DNA of 9,835 nt from CAYUUP01 sp964447925 (GTDB taxonomy: Bacteria > Bacillota > Clostridia > Oscillospirales > Oscillospiraceae), in assembly GCA_964447925.1 (NCBI GenBank), contig CAYUUP010000062.1:1-9835 (forward strand). Direction: 5' to 3'. Below the pieces are notes generated by a model. The model had not been told where the DNA came from. It saw only the letters and a list, made by a program, of their open reading frames with translations, and searched no databases. Shown one piece after another: positions 1 through 5,492 of this stretch. Position 1 is the first letter of the stretch, and each line of letters opens with the position of its first letter. The translations under genes were made by a program, and so were the position numbers.

Positions 1-214
1 CCAGCGTTTTCTTGGCACCCTCGGACTGCTTCGGGTGCTTCCTTCTTCCTGGCCTGCCTGGACTGTCTGCGCCGAGCGGAACGAGCGGTCAAGGGCGGCC
101 ATCAGGCCGCACAGGGCCGTGAGTGCAGCGGTTGGCGCATACCTCATCGTTATAGAACGTCTGTTGCATCATTGTAACACTTACAAATGATGCCTTCCGC
201 CAAACGTAAGAGTT
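1..214. other. Upstream region, no supported gene
   Basis: I see no gene here that I can support. A minus-strand frame is open from an ATG at 147 to the window edge (about 49 codons, starting MRYAPTAALTALCG), but it has no ribosome binding site. Two plus-strand frames are also open from the window edge to stops at 175-177 and 187-189, so openness alone means little. The stretch holds a GC-rich hairpin (GCGGCC, ATCA loop, GGCCGC at 95-110), a second inverted repeat (GCACCC 15-20 and GGGTGC 33-38), a direct repeat CGAGCGG (73-79 and 82-88), and the palindrome listed separately at 166-193. It could be the edge of a neighbouring gene on either strand. Confidence 0.5.
166..193. promoter_or_regulatory. 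Inverted repeat, possible operator upstream of crotonase promoter
   Basis: GCATCATTGTAA (166-177) and its near complement TTACAAATGATGC (181-193, one extra A) flank a CAC centre. The core TTGTAA-CAC-TTACAA (172-186) is a perfect 15-bp palindrome. It lies about 22 bases upstream of the -35 box at 215. No T-run follows the hairpin, so a regulator-binding site is more likely than a terminator. The spacing differs from the 18-bp clostridial Rex site as I know it, so I do not name a regulator. Confidence 0.45.
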
Positions 215-243
215 TTGACAATTCCACTCAGACGGAGTATAAT
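215..243 (+). promoter_or_regulatory. Consensus sigma-A promoter for the crotonase run
   Basis: A perfect -35 box TTGACA (215-220), a 17-base spacer and a perfect -10 box TATAAT (238-243) are seen. Transcription should begin near 250. This places the in-frame codon at 215 upstream of the transcript and fixes the crotonase start at 305. It is the strongest promoter signature in the window and probably drives the whole plus-strand run. Confidence 0.9.
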
Positions 244-260
244 AAGAGGGAAGCTCAGCA

Positions 261-278
261 GCCCACCCATGGGCGGGC
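261..278. repeat. Palindrome in the 5' leader of the crotonase mRNA
   Basis: GCCCACCCATGGGCGGGC is an 18-bp palindrome with one mismatched pair, starting about 11 bases after the expected transcription start. It could be a repressor site or an mRNA hairpin ahead of the ribosome binding site. It lacks a T-run, so it is not an obvious terminator. Confidence 0.4.
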
Positions 279-304
279 CGTTGAAACCGGAAGGAGACTG
301 CTTT

Positions 305-1102
305 ATGTCCTATCCCCACATCATCACTCAGCGCAGGGGGAACCACAACGAGATACTCTATCTGGTACTGCATAACCCCTCTGCTCTGAACGCCCTGACC
401 ACTCAGATGCAGATTGACCTGGTACGGGAACTGAAAAAAGCTGGCTTGGATCGCACGGTGCGGGCCATTGTCCTCCGGGGGGAGGGCGATAGGGCTTTTT
501 CCTCTGGCGGCTCTATGGAAAGCCTGAAGGAGCTGGACTCTCCTGAGGCCTGTGAGGCGATGTACCAGCGGGGGGTAGACATCCGGGAAACCATCGCCGT
601 CATGGATAAGCCGGTAATCGCCGCTGTGAACGGCTATTGCATCGGTGGAGGGTTTGAGATTGCCATGTGCTGTGATATGGTCTATGCCAGCGAGGATGCG
701 AGATTCGGCCTTACTGAGGTGAATATCGGCCTGGTGCCAGGTTGGGGCGGAGCAATCCGCCTGCCGCGCAAGGTGACAGTTAACCAGGCTAAGGAGATGA
801 TTTTGCTGGGGGAGAAAATCGACGCCCAAACCGCTCGGAATTGGGGCATTGTCAATCGCATCTTTCCCAAAGGTGAACTCTATCAGCGTGTGGATGAAAT
901 CATTGACCGGCTGGTGGAGAAGCCCCCTTTGGCTATCCGAGGCGTTAAGGCTATCGTTAACCACGGGGTGGTGGATGGAGATATTGAGGCGGCAAAGGCC
1001 ATTGAACACCGGCTCTCTGTTTATCTGATGTCAACCCAGGATTTCCACGAGGCGGTGGATGCCTTCCGGGAGAAGCGTACCCCCCAGTTCCAGGGGAAGT
1101 GA
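305..1102 (+). CDS. Enoyl-CoA hydratase/isomerase family protein (crotonase fold)
   Basis: This 265-residue cytoplasmic protein has the usual crotonase length and fold. The signature region runs from about residue 104 to 155: VIAAVNGYCIGGGFEIAM, then FGLTEVNIGL. The two glutamates used for hydration in crotonase are both present (E118 and E138), and the AFSSGG segment (65-69) matches the oxyanion-hole loop. It should hydrate a 2-enoyl-CoA or act on a related acyl-CoA thioester. The exact substrate cannot be read, and isomerase or dehydratase relatives share these features. The ATG at 305 follows GGAAGGAG (289-296) and lies downstream of the promoter at 215-243. No thiolase, 3-hydroxyacyl-CoA dehydrogenase or acyl-CoA dehydrogenase gene is adjacent, so it is not part of a visible butyrate cluster. 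The next gene starts nine bases after its stop. Confidence 0.9.
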   Translation: MSYPHIITQRRGNHNEILYLVLHNPSALNALTTQMQIDLVRELKKAGLDRTVRAIVLRGEGDRAFSSGGSMESLKELDSPEACEAMYQRGVDIRETIAVMDKPVIAAVNGYCIGGGFEIAMCCDMVYASEDARFGLTEVNIGLVPGWGGAIRLPRKVTVNQAKEMILLGEKIDAQTARNWGIVNRIFPKGELYQRVDEIIDRLVEKPPLAIRGVKAIVNHGVVDGDIEAAKAIEHRLSVYLMSTQDFHEAVDAFREKRTPQFQGK

Positions 1103-1110
1103 GGAGACAT

Positions 1111-1935
1111 ATGAGGAAATATCTGATTCCCGCTGTTGCCATCCTGTTGGGTATCGTCGGCTTTAGCCTACGAAGGGTGGCACTGCTGACTGCCTTTGAG
1201 ACAGATACCGGCCTGGCAATCACCAGCGCACCAGCCCTGCTGGTGCTGAAACTGTTCACCTTTGCCACCATTATCCTGCTGGCAGGGATCGCTGCCCTGG
1301 TGAGCCATGGCTGTAACCCGCAAGAGGTGTCCACCTCCAGTTCCTCCACCGCTGTAATGGTCAGCAATGTCCTAGCCGGGTTGAGTTATCTGGTTTCCGG
1401 TATCCTTGTCATTCCGGATTTCGCCGCACGCTTTGCCGTCCTGCGAGTGTCGGGAAAAAGCGGCCTTGCCGAGCTGACCCTGCTGCTGCTGGGCGGTGCC
1501 ATGGTGTTGGGGGGCGTAGGTATGCTGGTGACCGGCGTCCGGGAATACCGGGGGCTGAAAACGGGAGATTACTCCATCTGTGCCATGCTGCCTGCACTGT
1601 GCTGTTGCGTCTGGCTGATTCGCATCTACCATGAGCAGGCCTCCGACCCGGTGATGGAGAACTATTTTTGGAATCTGCTGGCGGTGATCGTTTCCATGCT
1701 GGCCTGGTATTTCATGGCGGGCTACTCCTTCTCCATCTCACGCCCCTTCCGGACCCTGCTTTTCTCTCTGCTGGCTGTCGCGGGCTGTATGACCGCCATG
1801 GCGGACAGTCACACGGTCTATAGTTACTTGATGCTGGCTTCCACGGCGCTGGTTATGGCGGTGCATAGCGGTATTATAGCGGAGAGTATGTTGAAGCAGA
1901 AGGGCTATCTGGGCGCCCGCTTCCTTGCAGAGTGA
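1111..1935 (+). CDS. Polytopic membrane protein of unknown function (about 8 helices)
   Basis: I do not recognise the family of this 274-residue protein. Hydrophobic segments at about residues 5-20, 42-64, 82-102, 119-141, 155-172, 186-208, 213-231 and 236-256 suggest eight membrane helices. Helix 5 contains a CCC triplet (165-167). No transporter signature, ATPase motif or catalytic motif is visible. The ATG at 1111 is preferred because GAGGAG (1101-1106) sits just before it; a GTG at 1099 would overlap the crotonase stop and add four residues, but it lies ahead of that binding site. The gene is nine bases downstream of the crotonase and nine upstream of the GIY-YIG gene, so co-transcription is likely. 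That placement alone does not define a role. Confidence 0.8.
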   Translation: MRKYLIPAVAILLGIVGFSLRRVALLTAFETDTGLAITSAPALLVLKLFTFATIILLAGIAALVSHGCNPQEVSTSSSSTAVMVSNVLAGLSYLVSGILVIPDFAARFAVLRVSGKSGLAELTLLLLGGAMVLGGVGMLVTGVREYRGLKTGDYSICAMLPALCCCVWLIRIYHEQASDPVMENYFWNLLAVIVSMLAWYFMAGYSFSISRPFRTLLFSLLAVAGCMTAMADSHTVYSYLMLASTALVMAVHSGIIAESMLKQKGYLGARFLAE

Positions 1936-1944
1936 GGAAGGGGT

Positions 1945-2202
1945 ATGTATTACGTCTATATGGTAGAGTGCGCCGATAGTAGCCTGTATACCGGCTGTAC
2001 CAACAATTTGGAGCGCCGTCTGCGAATGCACAACAGCGGCGCCGGGGCAAAATACACCAGGAGCCGTCGTCCAGTGCGGCTGGTCTACCAGGAGCAGGTG
2101 GAGGGCCATTCCCTGGCTCTCCGCAGGGAAGCTGCCATCAAGGGGCTGACCCGGCGGGAAAAGCTGGAACTGATTGCCCGGGCGGGGGAGATAGAATGCT
2201 GA
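1945..2202 (+). CDS. GIY-YIG domain protein, UPF0213/YazA-YhbQ type
   Basis: At 85 residues, this is a stand-alone GIY-YIG nuclease domain of the size typical for the UPF0213 group. The two strands of the motif are YYVYM (2-6) and SLYTG (13-17), followed by NNLERRLRMHN (20-30), the AKYTRSRRPV loop (35-44), the LVY strand (46-48) and ALRREAAIKGLTRREK (58-73). E62 is in the position of the metal-binding glutamate. Family members are presumed DNA structure-specific or repair nucleases, though few have been tested. The ATG follows GAGGAAGGGG (1934-1943). Its last seven bases overlap the acetyltransferase gene, so the two are probably coupled. The family assignment is firm; the biological role is open. 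Confidence 0.92.
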   Translation: MYYVYMVECADSSLYTGCTNNLERRLRMHNSGAGAKYTRSRRPVRLVYQEQVEGHSLALRREAAIKGLTRREKLELIARAGEIEC

Positions 2203-2771
2203 CGCTAACTGCCATGACCCGTTGGGAGGTGGAAATGCACTATCCCGCCATGACGGAGGACTTTCCCCCCAGCGAACTGAAGCCCCTGCCCCGTCTGCTG
2301 GCACTCTTTGACCGGGGAGTTTACGATTGCTGGTGGCTCACAGAGGATAACGTCCGGGTGGGCTATGCCGCCCTGCTGCAGACAGAAGCTACGCCTTACT
2401 GCCTGCTGGATTACCTGGCCATACGGGAGGACTGTCGGGGCGGCGGCTATGGATCCCGCTGTCTGGAACTGCTGAAGGCTCGGTATCCCAAAGGCTTCAT
2501 TGTCGAAGCCGAAGCGCCGGAGGAGGGGCTTCGGCGGGAGGTAAATACATTGCGCCGCCGCCGGATCGCTTTCTATCAGCGGGCGGGCTGTACGCCCTGC
2601 CCCTTTGAAAACCGCATTTTTGGTGTCCGCTATCTGGTGCATCTATGGGCCCCCATTCTGCCGGAGCATCCCTTCCAGGTGACAGCGGACGGCCTGCGGG
2701 AGCTGTATCGCTGTCAGCTGCCCTCGGAGGTGTTTCACGCCCAGGTAGCTATTCAGACGCCGACAACATGA
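2196..2771 (+). CDS. GNAT-like acetyltransferase
   Basis: This protein has 191 residues. The acetyl-CoA binding motif A is visible as LLDYLAIREDCRGGGYGSR (about 70-88), with the pyrophosphate-binding loop R81-GGGY-G86. Motif B is represented by RIAFYQRAGC (123-132). The N-terminal part (MTRWEVEMHYPAMTEDFPPSELKP) and GYAALL (56-61) fit the early part of the fold. The acceptor substrate cannot be deduced. The C-terminal tail after about residue 150 is longer than a minimal GNAT domain. The start at 2196 lies inside the end of the GIY-YIG gene and is preceded by GGGGGAG (2184-2190). An ATG overlapping the stop as ATGA (2768-2771) offers a possible restart into the next gene. Confidence 0.82.
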   Translation: MLTLTAMTRWEVEMHYPAMTEDFPPSELKPLPRLLALFDRGVYDCWWLTEDNVRVGYAALLQTEATPYCLLDYLAIREDCRGGGYGSRCLELLKARYPKGFIVEAEAPEEGLRREVNTLRRRRIAFYQRAGCTPCPFENRIFGVRYLVHLWAPILPEHPFQVTADGLRELYRCQLPSEVFHAQVAIQTPTT

Positions 2772-2791
2772 TCACAGGGAGGTACCCGATC

Positions 2792-3214
2792 ATGGAACTG
2801 AAACTCACCAAAAAACAATTCCGCCGTCTGCTGGATATGGCGTATATCGGAAATTGGGTGTTGAACTCTGCCCGGGGAGAAGATCGCTTCACCGATTATG
2901 ACGAGGTGGAGTCCCTGCTTTTCGGCCGGGCGGAGGAGGAGGGAATGACTGCCCTGACAGAACACTGGGAGGGAGAGTCCATTCCGTCCCGGGCCTTCGC
3001 CGAGGGAGGTATTCATGAGGCCATCGCCGACTACGAGGATGCGGTGTTCTTTGACATTCTGGCGGAGGAACTTGCCCGGCGGGATATGCAGGAACACAAT
3101 ATCGATCAGGATAATTACGCAGAACTGAACCGCCGGATGGGGGACTATCTGGAGGAATTTGAGGCCTACGGTACTGACCATATCCAGGTGGATTCTGAGA
3201 GGGGAGGGAGATGA
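2792..3214 (+). CDS. Small acidic protein of unknown function
   Basis: This 140-residue soluble protein is rich in Glu and Asp. It begins MELKLTKKQFRRLLDMAYIG, contains WVLNSAR (22-28) and DYDEVESLLFG (35-45), and has a predicted helical C-terminal half (IHEAIADYEDAVFFDILAEEL, about 73-93). No catalytic motif, signal peptide or membrane segment is visible. It resembles a type of small conserved hypothetical protein I have seen in diverse bacteria, but I cannot name the family. The ATG at 2792 is chosen because AGGGAGGT (2776-2783) is well spaced before it. An in-frame ATG at 2768 would overlap the previous stop but would place that binding site inside the gene. The end overlaps the LUD gene by four bases. 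Confidence 0.78.
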   Translation: MELKLTKKQFRRLLDMAYIGNWVLNSARGEDRFTDYDEVESLLFGRAEEEGMTALTEHWEGESIPSRAFAEGGIHEAIADYEDAVFFDILAEELARRDMQEHNIDQDNYAELNRRMGDYLEEFEAYGTDHIQVDSERGGR

Positions 3215-3813
3215 TGAAAGACATTGCTGCTCTGCGGGGCATCCTGGAACGCAGGGGCTTCCAGACCTCCTATTTTGCTACGGCGGCGGAGGCCTCAGAT
3301 TATCTGGACAGGACACTGGATGGCGTCACCATCGGATTTGGCGGGTCTCAGACCGTCCGGGACATGGGGCTGTACGAGCGGCTTTCTGCTCACAACGACA
3401 CTCACTGGCACTGGGACAAGGAGAACAATATTATCCCGGAGGAGGCCACCCGGGCGGAGGTCTATATCTGCTCACTTAACGCTGTGGCTGAGACGGGAGA
3501 ACTGATCAACATCGACGGAGGAGGCAATCGCCTGTCATCTAATCTCTACGGGCATGAAAAGATTTATTTTGTTGTGGGGACGAATAAGATCGCCCCGGAC
3601 TATGACGCGGCCCTCTGGCGCGCCAGGAATATTGCTGCGCCCAAAAATGCACAGCGGCTGGGTCATCAGACGCCCTGCGCCCGCAGGGGGGATAGATGCT
3701 ACAATTGCAGCAGCCCGGAGCGTATCTGCGCCGCCCTGCTGGTTTATTGGCAGAAGCCTGCCCTCTCTGGGGATATCGAGATTGTGTTTATCGACCAAGA
3801 GCTGGGCTTTTGA
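3211..3813 (+). CDS. LUD-domain protein (LutB/LutC-like, stand-alone)
   Basis: This protein has 200 residues spanning essentially one LUD (DUF162) domain. Motifs in order are TIGFGGSQT (40-48), the SLNAVAETGELINIDGGGNR segment (89-108), and VVGTNKIAPD (121-130). A C-terminal cluster of four cysteines follows (C156, C163, C166, C173), with the PC-x6-C-x2-C-x6-C spacing and SPERIC ending common in clostridial members. LUD domains occur in lactate utilisation proteins, but those work with LutA and an iron-sulfur LutB; neither is here, so a lactate role is only a family-level guess. The cysteines could bind a metal or iron-sulfur cluster. The start at 3211 overlaps the preceding stop (ATGA); the second ATG at 3214 is better spaced from GGAGG (3203-3207). 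Confidence 0.88.
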   Translation: MMKDIAALRGILERRGFQTSYFATAAEASDYLDRTLDGVTIGFGGSQTVRDMGLYERLSAHNDTHWHWDKENNIIPEEATRAEVYICSLNAVAETGELINIDGGGNRLSSNLYGHEKIYFVVGTNKIAPDYDAALWRARNIAAPKNAQRLGHQTPCARRGDRCYNCSSPERICAALLVYWQKPALSGDIEIVFIDQELGF

Positions 3814-3847
3814 TTGGGCTTTATCCCTGTTGCACCAGATTCTTTCG

Positions 3848-3860
3848 GAGGGAGGGGGGA
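3848..3860 (+). promoter_or_regulatory. Ribosome binding site fixing the lipoprotein start
   Basis: A long purine run (GAGGGAGGGGGGA) lies four bases before a GTG at 3865. It selects the GTG that gives a compact signal peptide, rather than a TTG at 3814 immediately after the LUD stop. Confidence 0.75.
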
Positions 3861-3864
3861 CTGT

Positions 3865-5010
3865 GTGAGACGAATCATTGCCCTGCTGTCAGTTCTGCTG
3901 CTGCTCATCTCTCTCGCTGGCTGCGGACTGCTGGAGAAGAGCTATTCTGTGGTCAGCCAGCATGTGCCACAGACATCCTCTGGTGATGAGACGGGTGCCA
4001 TCCGGGCAGAAAATTATACCGAGCTGGTCAGCGGCGTCCAATACTTTGTATCCGCCGGGGTGACGGAGGGGAGTATTCACCTCTACCACTACACCGGCGA
4101 TATCGAAGCTGACCTGGCTGCCGCCTGCCATGAGGTATTGACAGAGGATCCCCTGGGCTCCTTTGCCCTGTCTGACATCACCTATGTTTATAGTCGCATC
4201 ATCTCCTACTATGAGTGTTCCTTTACGCTGGAATACGCCCATACCCAGGAGGAGATCGACAGCATTGTCAGCGCTGGCGGCATCTCCACTTTGAAGTCTT
4301 GTCTCAGTGAGGCAGTGACTACTTTTGCAGACACCCTAATTTTGGAGGTCAGCAGTTATTATGCCGGGGAGGAGGAGATTTTAAGCCTGATCTGGGAAGC
4401 ATATTATGATTCTCCTGCCACTGCCCTGGGGTATCCCAAGGTGGAGGTTACGGTCTATGCGCCGGCTGCAGTCCGGCCCATTGTGGAGATCACCTTCACC
4501 TATGAGGAGTCCCAATCCGTGCTGACCGCCCAGGCCCGGCAGGTCAGCAGCGCCGCCGTCCAGCTGGCAGGCCAGCAGACGGGGCAGGATTCCACTGCTG
4601 CCTGGCTGCTATATTCCCGGCTGGAGGACAGCCTGATCTATGACTCCCAGGGCAGCAGCAGCGTTTATGCCGCCCTGGTGGAGGGGACAGCCAATAGCGA
4701 GAGCGCTGCATTGGCCTATCAGCTGTTGTGCCAGCTGGCGGGCATCGACTGCCTGCTGGTAGAGGGAACACTGGACGGGCAGGCCCACTGCTGGAACATG
4801 GTGGAGCTGGAGGGCGTCTGGTGGCACACTGACGTCACTGCCAATGCCCAGCAGGAGAACTTCCTGGCATCGGATGATGCCTTTGCCGTCTCGTACAGCT
4901 GGGCCGGAGAGGGCTATCCCGAATGTCCCGGCGATGCCTCGGGGACGGTTGACGGTGAAGATGCTGCTGCTGCGGTCGGGGAAGAGAGCCTTGGTGCGCT
5001 GGCAAATTGA
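3865..5010 (+). CDS. Lipoprotein with transglutaminase-like domain, catalytic Cys replaced by Ser
   Basis: This 381-residue protein starts at GTG 3865. A type II signal peptide (MRRIIALLSVLLLLISLAGC) ends at a lipobox with C20, so the mature protein should be lipid-anchored on the outer face of the membrane. Residues 30-260 show no family I recognise. The segment at about 268-325 fits the transglutaminase-like fold: ALVEGTANSESAALAYQLL, then GIDCLLVEGT, AHCWNMVEL (H308) and WWHTDVT (D323). In normal members the first motif carries the catalytic Cys; the aligned residue here is S278, with E279 next to it. His and Asp are retained. The protein therefore probably binds substrate or scaffolds rather than acting as a classic thiol enzyme. 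The C-terminus is a Gly/Ala/Glu-rich tail. It follows the LUD gene by 51 bases without an evident promoter. Confidence 0.85.
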   Translation: MRRIIALLSVLLLLISLAGCGLLEKSYSVVSQHVPQTSSGDETGAIRAENYTELVSGVQYFVSAGVTEGSIHLYHYTGDIEADLAAACHEVLTEDPLGSFALSDITYVYSRIISYYECSFTLEYAHTQEEIDSIVSAGGISTLKSCLSEAVTTFADTLILEVSSYYAGEEEILSLIWEAYYDSPATALGYPKVEVTVYAPAAVRPIVEITFTYEESQSVLTAQARQVSSAAVQLAGQQTGQDSTAAWLLYSRLEDSLIYDSQGSSSVYAALVEGTANSESAALAYQLLCQLAGIDCLLVEGTLDGQAHCWNMVELEGVWWHTDVTANAQQENFLASDDAFAVSYSWAGEGYPECPGDASGTVDGEDAAAAVGEESLGALAN

Positions 5011-5015
5011 GGGTA

Positions 5016-5042
5016 TCAGCATCTTGACAAAGCTGAATTTTT
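5016..5042 (+). terminator. Weak possible terminator after the lipoprotein gene
   Basis: TCAGC (5016-5020) can pair with GCTGA (5032-5036), followed by ATTTTT. A five-pair stem with an 11-base loop is weak, so partial read-through into the XRE gene is likely. Confidence 0.3.
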
Positions 5043-5099
5043 CCTAAAAAAGACAAGAATGCCCAATTTAACCTTTTTTCAGATTTAATTTAAAATTTC

Positions 5100-5139
5100 T
5101 GCATGTGCGTATGCATTCGACCTGTTTTTCCGTTATAAT
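5100..5139 (+). promoter_or_regulatory. Promoter of the XRE gene with embedded palindrome
   Basis: A perfect -10 box TATAAT lies at 5134-5139 in an AT-rich gap. No good -35 box stands 16-18 bases upstream; the bases there (ATGCAT, 5111-5116) belong to a 16-bp imperfect palindrome, TGCAT-GTGCGT-ATGCA (5100-5115). The poor -35 and the overlapping palindrome suggest a regulated promoter, possibly bound by the XRE product itself. The rest of the gap from 5011 to 5169 holds no gene. Confidence 0.6.
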
Positions 5140-5169
5140 AGTTAAAAAGATTTTAGAGAGGTGATTTAA

Positions 5170-5412
5170 GTGAAAGTTAAGGAAATGGTTGTCCTGAGGT
5201 TTCGGCAGATCTGCCGTCAGCGGGGACTCCGTCCAAATCAGTTGGCGACGTTGGCAGGAATCACGCCCTCTACTGTCTATAGTATGTTAGATAAGAACCG
5301 GCGGGATGTCTCCATCACTACCATCAAAAAACTCTGTGACGGTTTGGATATCTCCCTGGGCGAGTTTTTCAGCACGCCTGAGTTTGATGGATTGGATCAG
5401 GAGGTCAAGTAA
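5170..5412 (+). CDS. Small XRE-family transcriptional regulator
   Basis: This 80-residue protein is almost entirely a Cro/C1-type helix-turn-helix domain. The helices are visible around VLRFRQICRQRG (8-19), RPNQLATLAGITPSTVYSML (21-40, including the recognition helix) and SITTIKKLCDGLDISLGEFF (48-67). There is no added sensor domain. The start is a GTG, supported by AGAGAGGTGA upstream and by the promoter at 5134-5139. It probably represses its own promoter, but its other targets are unknown. The neighbouring genes give no phage or toxin-antitoxin partner. A strong terminator follows 26 bases after the stop. Confidence 0.9.
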   Translation: MKVKEMVVLRFRQICRQRGLRPNQLATLAGITPSTVYSMLDKNRRDVSITTIKKLCDGLDISLGEFFSTPEFDGLDQEVK

Positions 5413-5438
5413 GACCCCCATCCTCAGAACGCACAGAT

Positions 5439-5474
5439 GAAACCCCTCTGGGCAAACCGACCCAGAGGGGTTTC
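5439..5474. terminator. Strong hairpin terminator between convergent genes
   Basis: A 14-pair perfect stem (GAAACCCCTCTGGG at 5439-5452 with CCCAGAGGGGTTTC at 5461-5474) has an eight-base loop. On the plus strand it is followed by a T-rich stretch to 5487. It lies between the ends of the plus-strand XRE gene (5412) and the minus-strand gene (5493). The stem can serve both directions, although the T-tract is better on the plus strand. Confidence 0.88.
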
Positions 5475-5492
5475 TGTCATTTATTTTGCTGC

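Noticed and set aside
172..186. Rex redox-repressor site before the crotonase gene
   Set aside because: The palindrome TTGTAACACTTACAA has a 3-base centre and differs from the 18-bp TTGT-type Rex site, so naming Rex would be over-reading.
89..1009. Long minus-strand open frame (306 codons) opposite the crotonase gene
   Set aside because: It is antisense to a gene with clear family motifs, has no recognisable domain, and is typical of shadow frames in GC-rich coding DNA.
2645..2791. Upstream ATG at 2645 for the small acidic protein
   Set aside because: It would overlap the acetyltransferase gene by more than 120 bases, while a good binding site precedes the ATG at 2792.
3814..3864. TTG at 3814 as start of the lipoprotein
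   Set aside because: It would place extra residues before the signal peptide, and the strong ribosome binding site lies downstream of it, just before GTG 3865.
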